The notes: generated by a model from the sequence alone, not told the origin. Shown: positions 51,637 to 63,123, numbered from the stretch's first letter. The stretch: 64,000 bases of DNA from Alteraurantiacibacter buctensis (GCF_009827655.1 NZ_WTYV01000005.1:248001-312000); one strand, 5' to 3'. A program made the numbers and translations.

Positions 51637-52186
51637 GGCCCAGCCTGCGCCGGGACTCGTGCCGAGACGCCAATCCAACAGCGTCAGACGCCATAAATCG
51701 CTGTAAAAAAAAGGAAATCCGCGCGGCCGGTGCGGCGCCGGGTGGCGCTCTCGCACGGGGCTGCCGGGCATGCGCGAACGGACCGGGCCTGCCTGGCGGG
51801 GCGCATCGGTCACCGTTCCTGTGGGCGGGAGTGGCCCGTGGCTGGCGGGGGAACTCGCTTTGCGGCCCGCCTGTCACGGCGCGGCTGATCGTGCCGCGCC
51901 AGTGCCGGGTGCGTGGCCAGCCTTCGGAGAGCCTTCCTGCTGCGGGTGGGCCTGTCGTCTTCGCGAGAGGCGCCCGGTGGGCGAGGTTGCAAAGGGGCAG
52001 GCGCCCGGATCATCCACCCGCCGCTTCCGGTTGTGGCTTGCACGTGGCTTGGGTAACCCCGTGCCATGCGCCGCCACACCGGCCGCGTTGCTCTGGTGAG
52101 CAAAGGCCAGAGAGGGTCGACATCCCCGCTGGACCGGCCACACACACCTAACCTAAATGGTTATAATTGTCAATAGCAATTGCCAA
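51637..52186. other. 550-bp gene-free GC-rich region
   Basis: No plausible protein or known RNA could be found; the open frames here are low-complexity Arg/Ala/Pro translations. Visible structure: an A8 run at 51705-51712 (a T8 on the minus strand), a TTGACA on the minus strand at 52173-52168 within an AT-rich patch (52150-52185), and complementary GGCCGGT/ACCGGCC near the two ends. An unknown minus-strand RNA, or decayed sequence at the edge of the inserted operon, are both possible. Confidence 0.35.
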
Positions 52187-52798
52187 TCAGGCGTAGGCGC
52201 GCGCCTTCTTCAGCACCTGGTAGGCTTCCACCACCCGCTGCAACCGCCCTTCGTGCCGCCGGTCGCCGCCGTTGCGATCCGGGTGGTAGCGGCGCACCAG
52301 CTCGGAATAGCGGCGCCGCAGCACGGTCCGGTCATCGGTGACACTCAACCCCAGCACGCCCAGCGCCTGGTGCTCAGCGGGGGTGAAGCGGGCGTGTTCC
52401 TGCGCCCGGCGCATCTCGCCCGCGCGCCCCTCGGCCCGGCGACGAATGTCAGAGGCCCGCGCGCCGATGGCATCCAGCGGATCGGCAAAGTCCGCCCAGC
52501 GCGGCGCATCCCCGATTCCGGCGGTGGGGCGGAAGGCGCGCGTTTCGGTCTGCCAGCCGGCCACCGGGCTTTGCGCGGCGTAAATCTCGTCCGCGCTCAT
52601 GCCCTTGAAGAAATCGTACCCGGCGTTGAACTCGCGCACGTGGTCAAGGCAGAACCACAGCCAGTCGCCCGGCCCGTCAAACCCGTGGCGGCGCGGGCCG
52701 GGCGCGCGAAATTCCCCCGCGCCGTCGCAGCCGGGGGCCATGCAGTGTCGCCCGCCATGTTCGTGGCGGCCGTGGAATTTGGGAGATGTCGTGGCCAT
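52187..52798 (-). CDS. J-domain protein (DnaJ-like, C-terminal J domain)
   Basis: A 203-residue protein with the J domain at the C-terminus (about residues 145-203), including the HPD motif in RYHPDRNGGD that stimulates DnaK ATPase. The N-terminal part has two cysteines (CMAPGCDG) and WLWFCLDHVREFNAGYDFF, as in the alphaproteobacterial J-domain proteins encoded next to cobS and bolA. It is divergent from bolA (59 bp between starts). A co-chaperone role in CobST assembly is sometimes suggested from neighbourhood but not shown here. Confidence 0.9.
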   Translation of the reverse strand: MATTSPKFHGRHEHGGRHCMAPGCDGAGEFRAPGPRRHGFDGPGDWLWFCLDHVREFNAGYDFFKGMSADEIYAAQSPVAGWQTETRAFRPTAGIGDAPRWADFADPLDAIGARASDIRRRAEGRAGEMRRAQEHARFTPAEHQALGVLGLSVTDDRTVLRRRYSELVRRYHPDRNGGDRRHEGRLQRVVEAYQVLKKARAYA

Positions 52799-52857
52799 TG
52801 GCTTGAATCTGGGGCATCGTGCGCCAGATGAAAACCCCCCAATCAGGAGATCAGCGC

Positions 52858-53136
52858 GTGGCCGGACCCGTTCAGAGCGAAATGGAAGCCCTGCTTGCCA
52901 CTGCCTTCGCCCCCACCCGGCTGGTGGTCAGCAATGACAGCGCGCAGCACCACGGCCATTCGGGTGACGATGGCAGCGGCGAATCGCACTTCAGCGTGCT
53001 GATCGAGAGCGCGGCCTTCACCGGCAAGGGCCGGCTGGAACGCCAGCGGATGGTCAACAAGGCGCTGGGCGACATTCCCGGCACCCGCGTCCATGCGCTG
53101 GCGGTGAAGGCCGTGGCACCGGGGGAATCGGCATGA
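52858..53136 (+). CDS. bolA: BolA family protein
   Basis: A 92-residue BolA-fold protein, the partner of monothiol glutaredoxins in Fe-S trafficking and iron sensing. HHGHSGDDGSGESHFSV carries the conserved His, and GKGRLERQRMVNKALGD is the family's helix. GTG at 52858 was chosen because AGGAGA lies 7 bp upstream; an ATG at 52828 would add 10 residues. Its stop overlaps the pirin gene by 4 bp (ATGA). Confidence 0.9.
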   Translation: MAGPVQSEMEALLATAFAPTRLVVSNDSAQHHGHSGDDGSGESHFSVLIESAAFTGKGRLERQRMVNKALGDIPGTRVHALAVKAVAPGESA

Positions 53137-54017
53137 GCATTATCCAGACCGTCCAGCCGATCACCCATGACCTTGGCGGCTTCCAGGTGCGCCGCGCGGT
53201 GCCCAGCCCCACCTGCCGCATGGTCGGGCCGTTCGTCTTCGTCGACCAGTTCGGCCCCGCCCGGCTGGAACGCGGCGAAGGGATGGACGTGCGCCCGCAC
53301 CCACACATCAACCTGGCCACGGTTACCTGGCTGTTCGATGGCGCGATCGACCATCGCGACAGCTTGGGCAGCTTTTCCACCATCCGCCCCGGGCAGGTGA
53401 ACCTGATGACCGCCGGGCGCGGCATCGTCCATTCCGAACGCTCCCCCCAGGATGAGCGGGACAATGGCCCGGCGATGTACGGGATGCAGACCTGGCTGGC
53501 CCTGCCCGATGGCATGGAGGAGATCGAGCCCGCGTTCGAAGCGGTGACCGACCTGCCGCAGGTGGAGGACACCTGCGCCAGTGCCACGGTGATCATGGGT
53601 GAACTGTGGGGCCGCCGCGCCGCCACCACCACCCATGCGGCCACGATCTATGCCGAGATCAACCTGGCTGCCGGCGGATCGATCCCCATCGACGCCGAGG
53701 CGGACGAGCGCGCCGTCATGCTCACCGGCGGGGCCGCCACCATCGATGGCATGCCGCTGGACCTCTACGTGCTCTATGTCCTCCAACCCGGCGTGGCGAT
53801 GACGCTGGCGAGCCAGTCCAGCGCCAAGGTGATGCTGCTGGGCGGTGAGGCTTTCCCCACCCGCCGCCACGTGTGGTGGAACTTCGTCTCCAGCAGCCGC
53901 GACCGCATCGAGCAGGCCAAGGCCGATTGGCGCGAGGGCCGCTTTCCGCTGGTGCCGGGGGACGAGGCAGAGTTCATCCCCATTCCGGACGTGCCCAAGA
54001 CGGTGAGCTATCCCTGA
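53133..54017 (+). CDS. Pirin family protein
   Basis: A 294-residue bicupin. The iron-binding cluster lies in RPHPHINLATVTWLFDG and HSE (GIVHSER), with DSLG and QTWLALP typical of pirins. Members are iron-dependent; some are quercetinases, others bind transcription or metabolic enzymes. It is coupled to bolA, which ties it loosely to iron or redox state. Function in this organism is unknown. Confidence 0.92.
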   Translation: MSIIQTVQPITHDLGGFQVRRAVPSPTCRMVGPFVFVDQFGPARLERGEGMDVRPHPHINLATVTWLFDGAIDHRDSLGSFSTIRPGQVNLMTAGRGIVHSERSPQDERDNGPAMYGMQTWLALPDGMEEIEPAFEAVTDLPQVEDTCASATVIMGELWGRRAATTTHAATIYAEINLAAGGSIPIDAEADERAVMLTGGAATIDGMPLDLYVLYVLQPGVAMTLASQSSAKVMLLGGEAFPTRRHVWWNFVSSSRDRIEQAKADWREGRFPLVPGDEAEFIPIPDVPKTVSYP

Positions 54018-54037
54018 CCCACGGCCCGGACGGCGGG

Positions 54038-54424
54038 TTATTGCGTAGCGGAAGGGCCGCGCCGGAGGGAGGCATACTCTGCTTCGGCACGTGCCATTTC
54101 GGCTGTCCCTTCGGCCATCATGCGCTGGCCTTCGGTTCTGGCGCTTTCGGCTTCGCGCAGGCTCTGTTCCTCCCGGGTGATCACGGCGCGCGCATCCGCC
54201 AGGCGCCTGCGCGCCTGATCGGCATCGCTGGTGCCCCGCTCGACCATCGCCTGGCCACGATCGGTCATGTGCTGGCCGGCAGTCCACGCATCGCCATATT
54301 CGGATATGGAATCGCCGCGCGCGGTGATGCGCTCACCCGCAGTGGAGGGACGGCTGCCCGTCGCACAACCGGAAATCAGGAGAGCGCCCGCCAAAATTAT
54401 CGCGAATGACAGTATTTTATTCAT
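54038..54424 (-). CDS. Helical lipoprotein
   Basis: A 128-residue lipoprotein with lipobox LISGC near residue 20, followed by a long charged helix (ARRRLADARAVITREEQSL, AESARTEGQRMMAEGTAEM) that should form a coiled coil. I recognise no named family. The gene is preceded by a very AT-rich leader, unlike its neighbours. It is convergent with pirin and divergent from the FKBP gene. Confidence 0.75.
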   Translation of the reverse strand: MNKILSFAIILAGALLISGCATGSRPSTAGERITARGDSISEYGDAWTAGQHMTDRGQAMVERGTSDADQARRRLADARAVITREEQSLREAESARTEGQRMMAEGTAEMARAEAEYASLRRGPSATQ

Positions 54425-54626
54425 GATAATTTTCTTTCTAAAAATGCAAAAATATTTTGAGGCTTTGAGCCTTTAAATGCGCAATATTGTTCTATACATT
54501 CCTTATTGGCATTTGTTCCACGCATATTTTCACAGAACGTCTCGAACCGACCCGGGCTTGCTTGAATTTCGTGCGATCAGGAAGGCGGGGATGACGGCGA
54601 CGACCGGCACCGCTAAAGGCCGGGTC
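54425..54626. promoter_or_regulatory. AT-rich divergent promoter region
   Basis: The first 110 bp are about one-third GC, against about two-thirds in the surrounding genes. The region separates the minus-strand lipoprotein from the plus-strand FKBP gene and should hold both promoters. A small hairpin AGGCT-TTG-AGCCT lies at 54460-54472. No single -35/-10 pair is convincing. Confidence 0.4.
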
Positions 54627-55112
54627 ATGAGAAAGTTCATCGCCGTCCTCACCGCATTCGCCGGTGCAACCCCCGCCATGGCTCAGGAGGCCAGAGACAT
54701 CACGCAGGATTCCGCCTGGGCCAACGACCAGTTGAGCGCCCTTTACGCCCTTACGCCCGAAGACGGCTGGTATGTGCTGGATGGCGGGGTGCGCATGCGC
54801 CGTACCGCCGGCGATGGCACCGGCCCTGCGCCCACGGTGCGCGATACGGTGACGGTGAACTACACCGGCCGCCTGACCACGGGCGAGGTGTTCGATTCCA
54901 CGCGCGGCCGCCGCCCGGCAACCTTCCCGCTGGGCCAGCTTGTGCGCGCCTGGCAGGTGGCCATCCCCTATATGGGCATCGGTGACACCATCGAGATCGC
55001 CGTGCCTGCCGAGATGGGCTACGGCGCGCGCGGTGCGGGGCCGATCCCGCCCAATGCCACGCTTTTCTTCGAGATCGAGCTGCTGGACGTGATGGTGGCA
55101 CCGGGGCGGTAA
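54627..55112 (+). CDS. Exported FKBP-type peptidyl-prolyl isomerase
   Basis: A 161-residue periplasmic FKBP: signal peptide ending AMA-QEAR, then the PPIase domain with DTVTVNYTGRLTTGEVFDS, FPLGQLVRAWQVAIPYMGIGD and the MGYGARGAGPIPPNATLFFEIELL end, all standard. It assists folding of exported proteins. The ATG at 54627 starts the signal peptide; upstream in-frame codons are not signal-like. Confidence 0.92.
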   Translation: MRKFIAVLTAFAGATPAMAQEARDITQDSAWANDQLSALYALTPEDGWYVLDGGVRMRRTAGDGTGPAPTVRDTVTVNYTGRLTTGEVFDSTRGRRPATFPLGQLVRAWQVAIPYMGIGDTIEIAVPAEMGYGARGAGPIPPNATLFFEIELLDVMVAPGR

Positions 55113-55148
55113 GATTACTGCTCCCCGCTCGCATGCGGGCGGGGTGGC

Positions 55149-56255
55149 TTACGCCACCCAATCCACCCAGGCCCCGTGCGGGTGGGCTTCGGCAAGCTGG
55201 ATCCACTCCGCGCCGCCGCCCTGAGCGTCATTGGGCCAGTAGCACACGGTCAACTCGTGGCGGAAGGTCACGCGGTTGGTTTCGAGGCGGATCCACGCGA
55301 ACGGCCGCTCCGCCGTCGCCGCTGCGCCCGCCTCCTCCAGCATGGCCCGGATCGCGGCGCGCTTCTCCGCCGGCAGGTATTGCCACATGATCGTGTGGAA
55401 CACTGCGCGGGTCACGCCCGCCTGCTGCGGCCGCGCCAGTCGCTGGCGGACGAACTCCTCGGCATCCATCGCCACCAGATCGGGCTTGCGCTCACCCGCC
55501 AGGGCAATCGCCGCGTCCATCCGCACCATGCGTTCCTGCGCGTCGGCCCAGATATAGCCCTTCAGCCGCTGCGCCTGCACCGGGTCGGTCAGGTCAACCG
55601 GGGCGATGTCGCAAGCGGCCAGTTCGGTAATCTGCACCGGGTTCTGCGGCGGAGCGTCCCCACGCCATTCAGGCACGATCCGCATCGGCGAATCCGTCGG
55701 GCCCGCCGTGGTGCCGCCAAGGTCATAGAAATAGCGCGCCATCATCGAATTGATGCCCGCACTGGCACCGATCTCGGTCAGCTCGAACCTTGGCCCCAAC
55801 TTGCCAGAAAGCCACAGCAGCGCGCCCATCACGCTGGCGCTGCGCCCGGCCTCGTTGGTCTGCGGCGGGCCGGCGAACCACGGCAGCAGTGCGGCATCGT
55901 GCCTTTCCGCAGCGGCGCAGACGATGGCATCGATCGCCGCCTGGTCCACCACCTCGCCGCGATAGACCGGCCCCAGCGCCGGTTCCGCGCCCGACAGGTG
56001 CAGCGCATGGACCCCGCCCGCCACGCGCAGGGCCAGGGCATCTTCCATCGCCTGCCCCTGCCACTCGCGCAAAGTGCGGCCCGTTTCGCTTGGCCCGCGC
56101 ATTACGGCCTTCAGCGAGCGGATGATCCGGCCGGTGATCGGCGCATCGGACTTGTCGCAATGGGCGGCGTGCCAGTCCAGCGCCGCGCCCACGTCGGCAA
56201 TTTCGAATGCGACCACGCCCTTGTCCTGCCCCAACGCGATTGCCCTTTCGCCCAT
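55149..56255 (-). CDS. DUF2332 domain protein
   Basis: A 368-residue protein of the DUF2332 family. Characteristic are [45 protein letters not shown] and [17 protein letters not shown]. The [12 protein letters not shown] segment resembles a SAM-methyltransferase glycine-rich loop, so a methyltransferase-like fold is plausible, but no activity is known to me. It is divergent from hisG with 20 bp between starts. Confidence 0.88.
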   Translation of the reverse strand: MGERAIALGQDKGVVAFEIADVGAALDWHAAHCDKSDAPITGRIIRSLKAVMRGPSETGRTLREWQGQAMEDALALRVAGGVHALHLSGAEPALGPVYRGEVVDQAAIDAIVCAAAERHDAALLPWFAGPPQTNEAGRSASVMGALLWLSGKLGPRFELTEIGASAGINSMMARYFYDLGGTTAGPTDSPMRIVPEWRGDAPPQNPVQITELAACDIAPVDLTDPVQAQRLKGYIWADAQERMVRMDAAIALAGERKPDLVAMDAEEFVRQRLARPQQAGVTRAVFHTIMWQYLPAEKRAAIRAMLEEAGAAATAERPFAWIRLETNRVTFRHELTVCYWPNDAQGGGAEWIQLAEAHPHGAWVDWVA

Positions 56256-56275
56256 CTGAAACTACAGGCGCGCAC

Positions 56276-56947
56276 ATGACCAGTGGTTCCACCCCGCCGC
56301 TTACCTTTGCCGTGCCCAAGGGCCGCATTCTCGACGAGGCGCTGCCCGTGATGGCGCGCGCCGGCGTGGTGCCGCATTCTTCGTTCCACGACAAGGCCGA
56401 CCGCTCGCTGGCTTTTGCGAGCGAAGACGGGGCCATGCGGATCATCCGCGTGCGCGCGTTCGACGTGGCGACCTTCGTGGCCTTCGGCGCGGCGCAGGCC
56501 GGTATTGTCGGCTCCGACGTGATCGAGGAATTCGCCTATTCCGAGCTTTACGCGCCGGTTGACCTCGCCATCGGCCATTGCCGCCTTTCGGTAGCCGAGC
56601 CCGCCGAGGGCAGCGAGTATCGCCCCGGCGTGGCCAGCCACCTGCGCGTGGCCACCAAGTATCCCAACATCACCAAGCGCTGGTTCGAACGCCAGGGCGT
56701 GCAGGCCGAGTGCGTCAAGCTGAACGGGGCGATGGAACTGGCCCCGTCGCTGGGCCTGTCGGGCCGCATCGTGGACCTGGTCTCCACCGGCAAGACGCTG
56801 GCGCAGAACGGCCTGGTGGAAAAGGATGCGATCATGCAGGTGAGCGCCCGCCTGATCGTCAACCGCGTGGCGCTGAAAACCGATCCGCGCGTGTCGGCGC
56901 TGGTCGATGCCTTCCGGCAAGCTGTCTCCGGGCAGGTGGAAGCCTGA
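56276..56947 (+). CDS. hisG: ATP phosphoribosyltransferase, short form
   Basis: A 223-residue HisG, catalysing the first step of histidine synthesis (ATP + PRPP). [15 protein letters not shown], EFGxGSDV-like [13 protein letters not shown] and the PRPP loop [15 protein letters not shown] are clear. It stops before the C-terminal regulatory domain, so it is the short form that needs HisZ, not present in this window. The hisD start overlaps the stop by one base. Confidence 0.94.
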   Translation: MTSGSTPPLTFAVPKGRILDEALPVMARAGVVPHSSFHDKADRSLAFASEDGAMRIIRVRAFDVATFVAFGAAQAGIVGSDVIEEFAYSELYAPVDLAIGHCRLSVAEPAEGSEYRPGVASHLRVATKYPNITKRWFERQGVQAECVKLNGAMELAPSLGLSGRIVDLVSTGKTLAQNGLVEKDAIMQVSARLIVNRVALKTDPRVSALVDAFRQAVSGQVEA

Positions 56948-58236
56948 TGCAACTGCTCCGCTCGACCGACCCCGATTTCGCCGCGAGGTTTGCCCGCATC
57001 GTCAATGACCGGCGCGAGAGCGATGCCGATGTCAGCCGCGTGGTGGGCGATATCCTGGCCCGTGTGCGGATAGAGGGCGATGGCGCGCTGCGTGACCTGA
57101 CCGCCCGGTTCGACAAGCACGACCTGGACAACAGTGGCTGGCAGATTTCACTGAAGGACTGCAAGGCCGCCTACAAGGCGCTGGACAAGGACTTGCGCAA
57201 GGCGCTGGACCTGGCTGCCGAACGCATCCGCGCCTACCACGAAGGCCAGCTTCCGGTCGATCGCGACCATGTGGACGAGGCCGGTGTCAGGCTTGGTGCC
57301 AAGTGGCGCGCGGTCGATGCCGCGGGTCTCTACGTCCCCGGCGGGCGGGCGGCATACCCCTCCAGCCTGCTGATGAACGCCATTCCCGCCAAGGTGGCGG
57401 GCGTGGAGCGGCTGGCCGTGGTCACCCCCACGCCGCTGGGCGAGGTCAACCCGCTGGTGCTGGCCGCCGCGCACCTGGCGGGCGTGGACGAGGTGTGGCG
57501 AGTGGGCGGCGCGCAGGGGGTGGCGGCGCTGGCCTATGGCACCGCAACCATCAAGCCGGTCGATGTCATCACCGGCCCCGGCAATGCCTTCGTGGCCGAG
57601 GCCAAGCGCCAGTTGTTCGGCGTGGTCGGCATCGACATGGTGGCCGGCCCCAGCGAAATCCTGGTGATTGCCGACAACCGCAACGATCCGGACTGGATTG
57701 CCGCCGACCTGCTCAGCCAGGCCGAGCACGATCCCAGCGCGCAATCGATCCTGATTACCGACGATGCCGCCTTCGCCGCCGTGGTGGAGGATGCGCTGGA
57801 CGTGACCTGCGCCGACCTGTCCACCAACCGCGTGGCCCGCGAAAGCTGGGACGACTTCGGCGTGATCATCGTGGTGCAGGATCTGGCGAAGGAAGCCCCT
57901 GCCCTGGCCAACCGCCTGGCAGCCGAGCACGTGGAGATTGCCACCGACGATCCGGAAGCGATCTTCGCGCAGATCCGCCATGCCGGTTCGGTGTTCCTGG
58001 GCCGCCATACGCCGGAGGCTGTGGGCGACTATGTGGCCGGCCCCAACCACGTGCTGCCCACCGGGCGGCGCGCGCGCTTTGCCAGCGGCCTGTCGGTGCT
58101 CGATTTCATGAAGCGCACCAGCTTCATCCAGCTTGACGAAGCGGCGCTGGCCAGGATCGGCCCTGCCGCCGTGGCGCTGGCCCATGTCGAAGGGCTGCCC
58201 GCCCATGCCAAGTCCGTGGAGCTGCGCCTCAAATGA
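56947..58236 (+). CDS. hisD: Histidinol dehydrogenase
   Basis: A 429-residue enzyme for the last two steps of histidine synthesis. [53 protein letters not shown] and the [18 protein letters not shown] block are all conserved and include the Zn ligands. It overlaps hisG by one base and nusB by four, so hisG-hisD-nusB-thiL is one transcript. Confidence 0.96.
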   Translation: MQLLRSTDPDFAARFARIVNDRRESDADVSRVVGDILARVRIEGDGALRDLTARFDKHDLDNSGWQISLKDCKAAYKALDKDLRKALDLAAERIRAYHEGQLPVDRDHVDEAGVRLGAKWRAVDAAGLYVPGGRAAYPSSLLMNAIPAKVAGVERLAVVTPTPLGEVNPLVLAAAHLAGVDEVWRVGGAQGVAALAYGTATIKPVDVITGPGNAFVAEAKRQLFGVVGIDMVAGPSEILVIADNRNDPDWIAADLLSQAEHDPSAQSILITDDAAFAAVVEDALDVTCADLSTNRVARESWDDFGVIIVVQDLAKEAPALANRLAAEHVEIATDDPEAIFAQIRHAGSVFLGRHTPEAVGDYVAGPNHVLPTGRRARFASGLSVLDFMKRTSFIQLDEAALARIGPAAVALAHVEGLPAHAKSVELRLK

Positions 58237-58682
58237 CAGTGAACCCCCGTTCCACCGCCCGCTCCGCCGCGCGGCTCGCCGCCGTCCAGGCGCTGTACCA
58301 GCACCACATGGAGAAGACCCCGCAGGCCCGCCTGCTCGACGAGTTCCACCAGCATCGGCTGGGCGCGGAAATCGAGGACGAGCAATATGCCGAAGCCGAG
58401 GTCGATTTCTTCGATGACCTGGTGATCGGTGCCCTCGCCCGCATGGACGAGGTCGATGCCCTGATCGTGGAGCGGCTGGCCGAAGGCTGGACGCTGGCCC
58501 GGCTGGACAAGACCATGGTGCAGATTCTGCGCGCCGGCACCTATGAGCTTCTGGCCCGGCCCGACGTGTCGAAGGCCACCGTGATCAGCGAATACGTGGA
58601 CGTGGCCCACGCCTTCTTCGACGAGCGTGAGGCGAAGTTCGTCAACGGCGTGCTGGATGCCGTGGCCAAGGCGGTGCGGTGA
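58233..58682 (+). CDS. nusB: Transcription antitermination factor NusB
   Basis: A 149-residue NusB, which with NusE binds boxA RNA to antiterminate rRNA operons. The start SAARLAAVQALYQHHME, central DKTMVQILRAGTYEL and EYVDVAHAFFDEREAKFVNGVLD are typical. It overlaps hisD (ATGA) and thiL (GTGA). Histidine genes with nusB-thiL is a recurring alphaproteobacterial arrangement. Confidence 0.95.
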   Translation: MTVNPRSTARSAARLAAVQALYQHHMEKTPQARLLDEFHQHRLGAEIEDEQYAEAEVDFFDDLVIGALARMDEVDALIVERLAEGWTLARLDKTMVQILRAGTYELLARPDVSKATVISEYVDVAHAFFDEREAKFVNGVLDAVAKAVR

Positions 58683-59551
58683 GCCGCGAGGCCACTTTCA
58701 TCGACAGCCTCCGCGCGCTGGCCACCCATCCCGCCGCGCGCAACCTGGAAGACGATTGCGCCGTGCTGGAGCTGGGCAGCGAAACGCTGGTGCTGACTCA
58801 CGACATGCTGGTGGCAGGCACCCATTACCTGCCGGGTGCCGACATGGCGGACGTGGCGTGGAAGCTGGTGGCCACCAACCTGTCGGACCTTGCCGCCAAG
58901 GGAGCGCAGCCGCTCGGCGTGCTGCTGGGGCATATGCTGGGTGCCGGGGACGAACGGTTCGTTGCCGGGCTGGCGGAGGTTCTGGCGCATTACAACGTGC
59001 CGCTGCTGGGTGGCGATACCGCGTCAGGAACCGGCACCCGCAGCCACGGCCTGACCGCGCTGGGCCGCGCCACGCATACCCCCGTCCCCTCGCGCGGCGG
59101 TGCCCAAGTGGGCGATGGGGTTTGGCTGACCGGGCAGGTAGGCGCGGCCATGCTGGGGTTCGAGGCGCTGCGGGATGCGACCGGCGCAGATCATGCGGCC
59201 TATTCCCGCCCAACCCCAAGGCTGGTGGAAGGGCAGGCCCTCGCCCCACTCGCCTCGGCGATGATGGACGTATCCGACGGCCTGCTGCTCGATGCCTTCC
59301 GCATGGCGCAGGCGAGCCAGGTCTCGTTGGCGATCGACATCGCCAGCGTGCCGGTGGCCGATCCGGCCCGGCGCATGGCCTGCCTGACCTGGGGGGACGA
59401 TTACGAACTGCTGTTCACCCTGCCCCCGGGATGCAAGGTTGGCGTGAATGCGACCCGCATCGGCACGGTGGAACCGCGCGGGTTTGCCCCGCTGTTCGTG
59501 GATGGTGAGCCGGTTACCAACCCGCAGGGGCTGGGTTACACCCATAAATGA
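58679..59551 (+). CDS. thiL: Thiamine-monophosphate kinase
   Basis: A 290-residue AIR-synthase-like kinase that phosphorylates TMP to TPP. DDCAVLEL, THDMLVAGTHYLPGADMADVAWKLVATNLSDLAAKGA and MMDVSDGLLLD are the metal/ATP motifs. The start is GTG overlapping nusB. It is the last gene of the his-nusB-thiL run; a 130-bp gap with a CtrA-like box separates it from hppA. Confidence 0.94.
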   Translation: MSREATFIDSLRALATHPAARNLEDDCAVLELGSETLVLTHDMLVAGTHYLPGADMADVAWKLVATNLSDLAAKGAQPLGVLLGHMLGAGDERFVAGLAEVLAHYNVPLLGGDTASGTGTRSHGLTALGRATHTPVPSRGGAQVGDGVWLTGQVGAAMLGFEALRDATGADHAAYSRPTPRLVEGQALAPLASAMMDVSDGLLLDAFRMAQASQVSLAIDIASVPVADPARRMACLTWGDDYELLFTLPPGCKVGVNATRIGTVEPRGFAPLFVDGEPVTNPQGLGYTHK

Positions 59552-59564
59552 TCCGCCGCGCGGG

Positions 59565-59579
59565 TTAATGCATCCTTAC
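59565..59579 (+). promoter_or_regulatory. CtrA-box-like sequence upstream of hppA
   Basis: TTAA-TGCATCC-TTAC matches the alphaproteobacterial CtrA consensus TTAA-N7-TTAA at seven of eight positions, about 100 bp before the hppA start. One imperfect match is weak evidence. Confidence 0.25.
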
Positions 59580-59681
59580 CCCCTTGCGCACCTCTTGCAT
59601 GGCCGATAGCCCTGTGCACCTCGAAAAAGGCGGACCCGGAAACCCGGGCCGTTCCCATTTGGAAGAGGGGGTATACGGGTC

Positions 59682-61778
<2,097 letters not shown>

Positions 61779-61812
61779 TCCTGGCACCCAACCGGCCGTA
61801 ACAGGCCAACCG

Positions 61813-61847
61813 ACCCTGCCCGGTTTTTGTGACCGGGCAGGGTTTTG
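61813..61847 (+). terminator. Intrinsic terminator after hppA
   Basis: A perfect 12-bp stem ACCCTGCCCGGT/ACCGGGCAGGGT with a 7-base loop is followed by TTTTG. Confidence 0.9.
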
Positions 61848-61938
61848 TTTACCCTTGGCGTTAGGCTTTCCTTGTCCCAGCCGTCCTAGGGCGGAATGAC
61901 CGGATTACCCGGTGAACCCGAGGGAAACCTTAACGCCG

Positions 61939-63123
61939 ATGTCCCGCCTGGCCCCGCACGCGATCGAGCGCCTGCCGCTGGTCTCTCCCCCGCCGGAGAG
62001 TGACGCGCCCGCGCGCGCGCAGGTGCGGCTGGTGCTGCGGCCCTGGGCCGATTGCGACACTGCGCAGCAACGCGCCGCATGGGATGCCCTGGCGGCGCGG
62101 ACAGCGGAGCCCAACCCGTTCTACGAAAGCTGGTTCCTGCTCCCCTCGCTGCGCGCGCTTGATCCGCAAGGATCGGTCAGCCTCGCCTGCCTGGAGGTGG
62201 ACGGGCAGCTTGCCGGCCTGCTGCCGCTGCGGCGGTATTCCTCGTATTATGGCTATCCCCTGCCCCACTTGCGCGGCTGGGTGCATGACAATGCTTTCTG
62301 CGGCCTGCCGCTGGTGGCTGCGGGCATGGAAGCGTTGTTCTGGCGCGAACTGCTGGCCCATTGCGATGCCCACGCCGGACGCGCGCTGTTCCTGCACCTG
62401 CTGCACATGCCCACCGACAGCGCCCTGCACACCTCGCTGAAAGGCCTGCTGGCGGGCGAGCGGCGCAAGGCCGCCAGCGTGCAGGTGGAGGAGCGGGCCA
62501 TGTTGGCCTCGCGCCTGTCGCCCGAAGCCTATCTGGAAGCCTCGCTCGCGGGCAAGAAACGCAAGGAACTGCGCCGCCAGCAGCGCCGGCTGGAGGAGCT
62601 GGGTCCGCTGGCCACTACCCACGCCCGCACGCCGGACGAAGTGGCCGCCTGGGTCGAGCGCTTCCTGGCGCTGGAGGCGCGCGGCTGGAAGGGCCAGGCC
62701 GGCTCTGCCATCGCCAGCGATCCGGCCAATGCCGCCTGGTTCCGCGCCGCCCTGGTTGCGGGGGCCGAAGCGGGCCGCGTGGAATGCCTGGCGCTGGAGC
62801 AGAACGGCCAACCGCTGGCCATGCTGGCCAACTTCATCACCGCGCCGGGTGCCTATTCGTTCAAGACCGCCTTTGCCGAGGACTTTGCCCGCTTCTCGCC
62901 CGGCGTGCTGCTGCAGGTGGCCAACCTGGCCCTGCTGGAACGCCCGGAGATCGCCTGGACCGACAGTTGCGCAGCGGCGGACCACCTGATGATCGACCAT
63001 TTCTGGCGCGAGCGGCGGCGCGTGGCCAGGCATTCCATCGCCATTGGCGGACAGGCCCGGCAGGCCCTGTTCGGCCTGTTGTTGCGGCACGAAATCGGCC
63101 ATGCGCCGGGGGGACTAGCATGA
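61939..63123 (+). CDS. CelD/BcsL-like GNAT-family protein
   Basis: A 394-residue protein of the FemAB-like GNAT group (acetyltransferase domain 6) seen in CelD and PEP-CTERM/polysaccharide loci. NPFYESWFLLPSLRAL, AGLLPLRRY, the helical KKRKELRRQQRRLEELG with LEARGWKGQAGSAI, and AFAEDFARFSPGVLL are typical. The acyl acceptor is unknown. The ATG at 61939 was taken over a GTG at 61912. The stop overlaps the next gene (ATGA), so the two are made together. Confidence 0.82.
   Translation: MSRLAPHAIERLPLVSPPPESDAPARAQVRLVLRPWADCDTAQQRAAWDALAARTAEPNPFYESWFLLPSLRALDPQGSVSLACLEVDGQLAGLLPLRRYSSYYGYPLPHLRGWVHDNAFCGLPLVAAGMEALFWRELLAHCDAHAGRALFLHLLHMPTDSALHTSLKGLLAGERRKAASVQVEERAMLASRLSPEAYLEASLAGKKRKELRRQQRRLEELGPLATTHARTPDEVAAWVERFLALEARGWKGQAGSAIASDPANAAWFRAALVAGAEAGRVECLALEQNGQPLAMLANFITAPGAYSFKTAFAEDFARFSPGVLLQVANLALLERPEIAWTDSCAAADHLMIDHFWRERRRVARHSIAIGGQARQALFGLLLRHEIGHAPGGLA

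Noticed and set aside
51621-52151. Plus- and minus-strand frames of 90-176 codons in the gene-free region
   Set aside because: All are Arg/Pro/Gly low-complexity translations without ribosome sites or family motifs.
51637-52186. RNase P RNA, tmRNA or SRP RNA in the gene-free region
   Set aside because: None of the hallmark conserved blocks (for example GAGGAAAGTCC of RNase P, or the GGAAGGAAGC SRP loop) is present on either strand.
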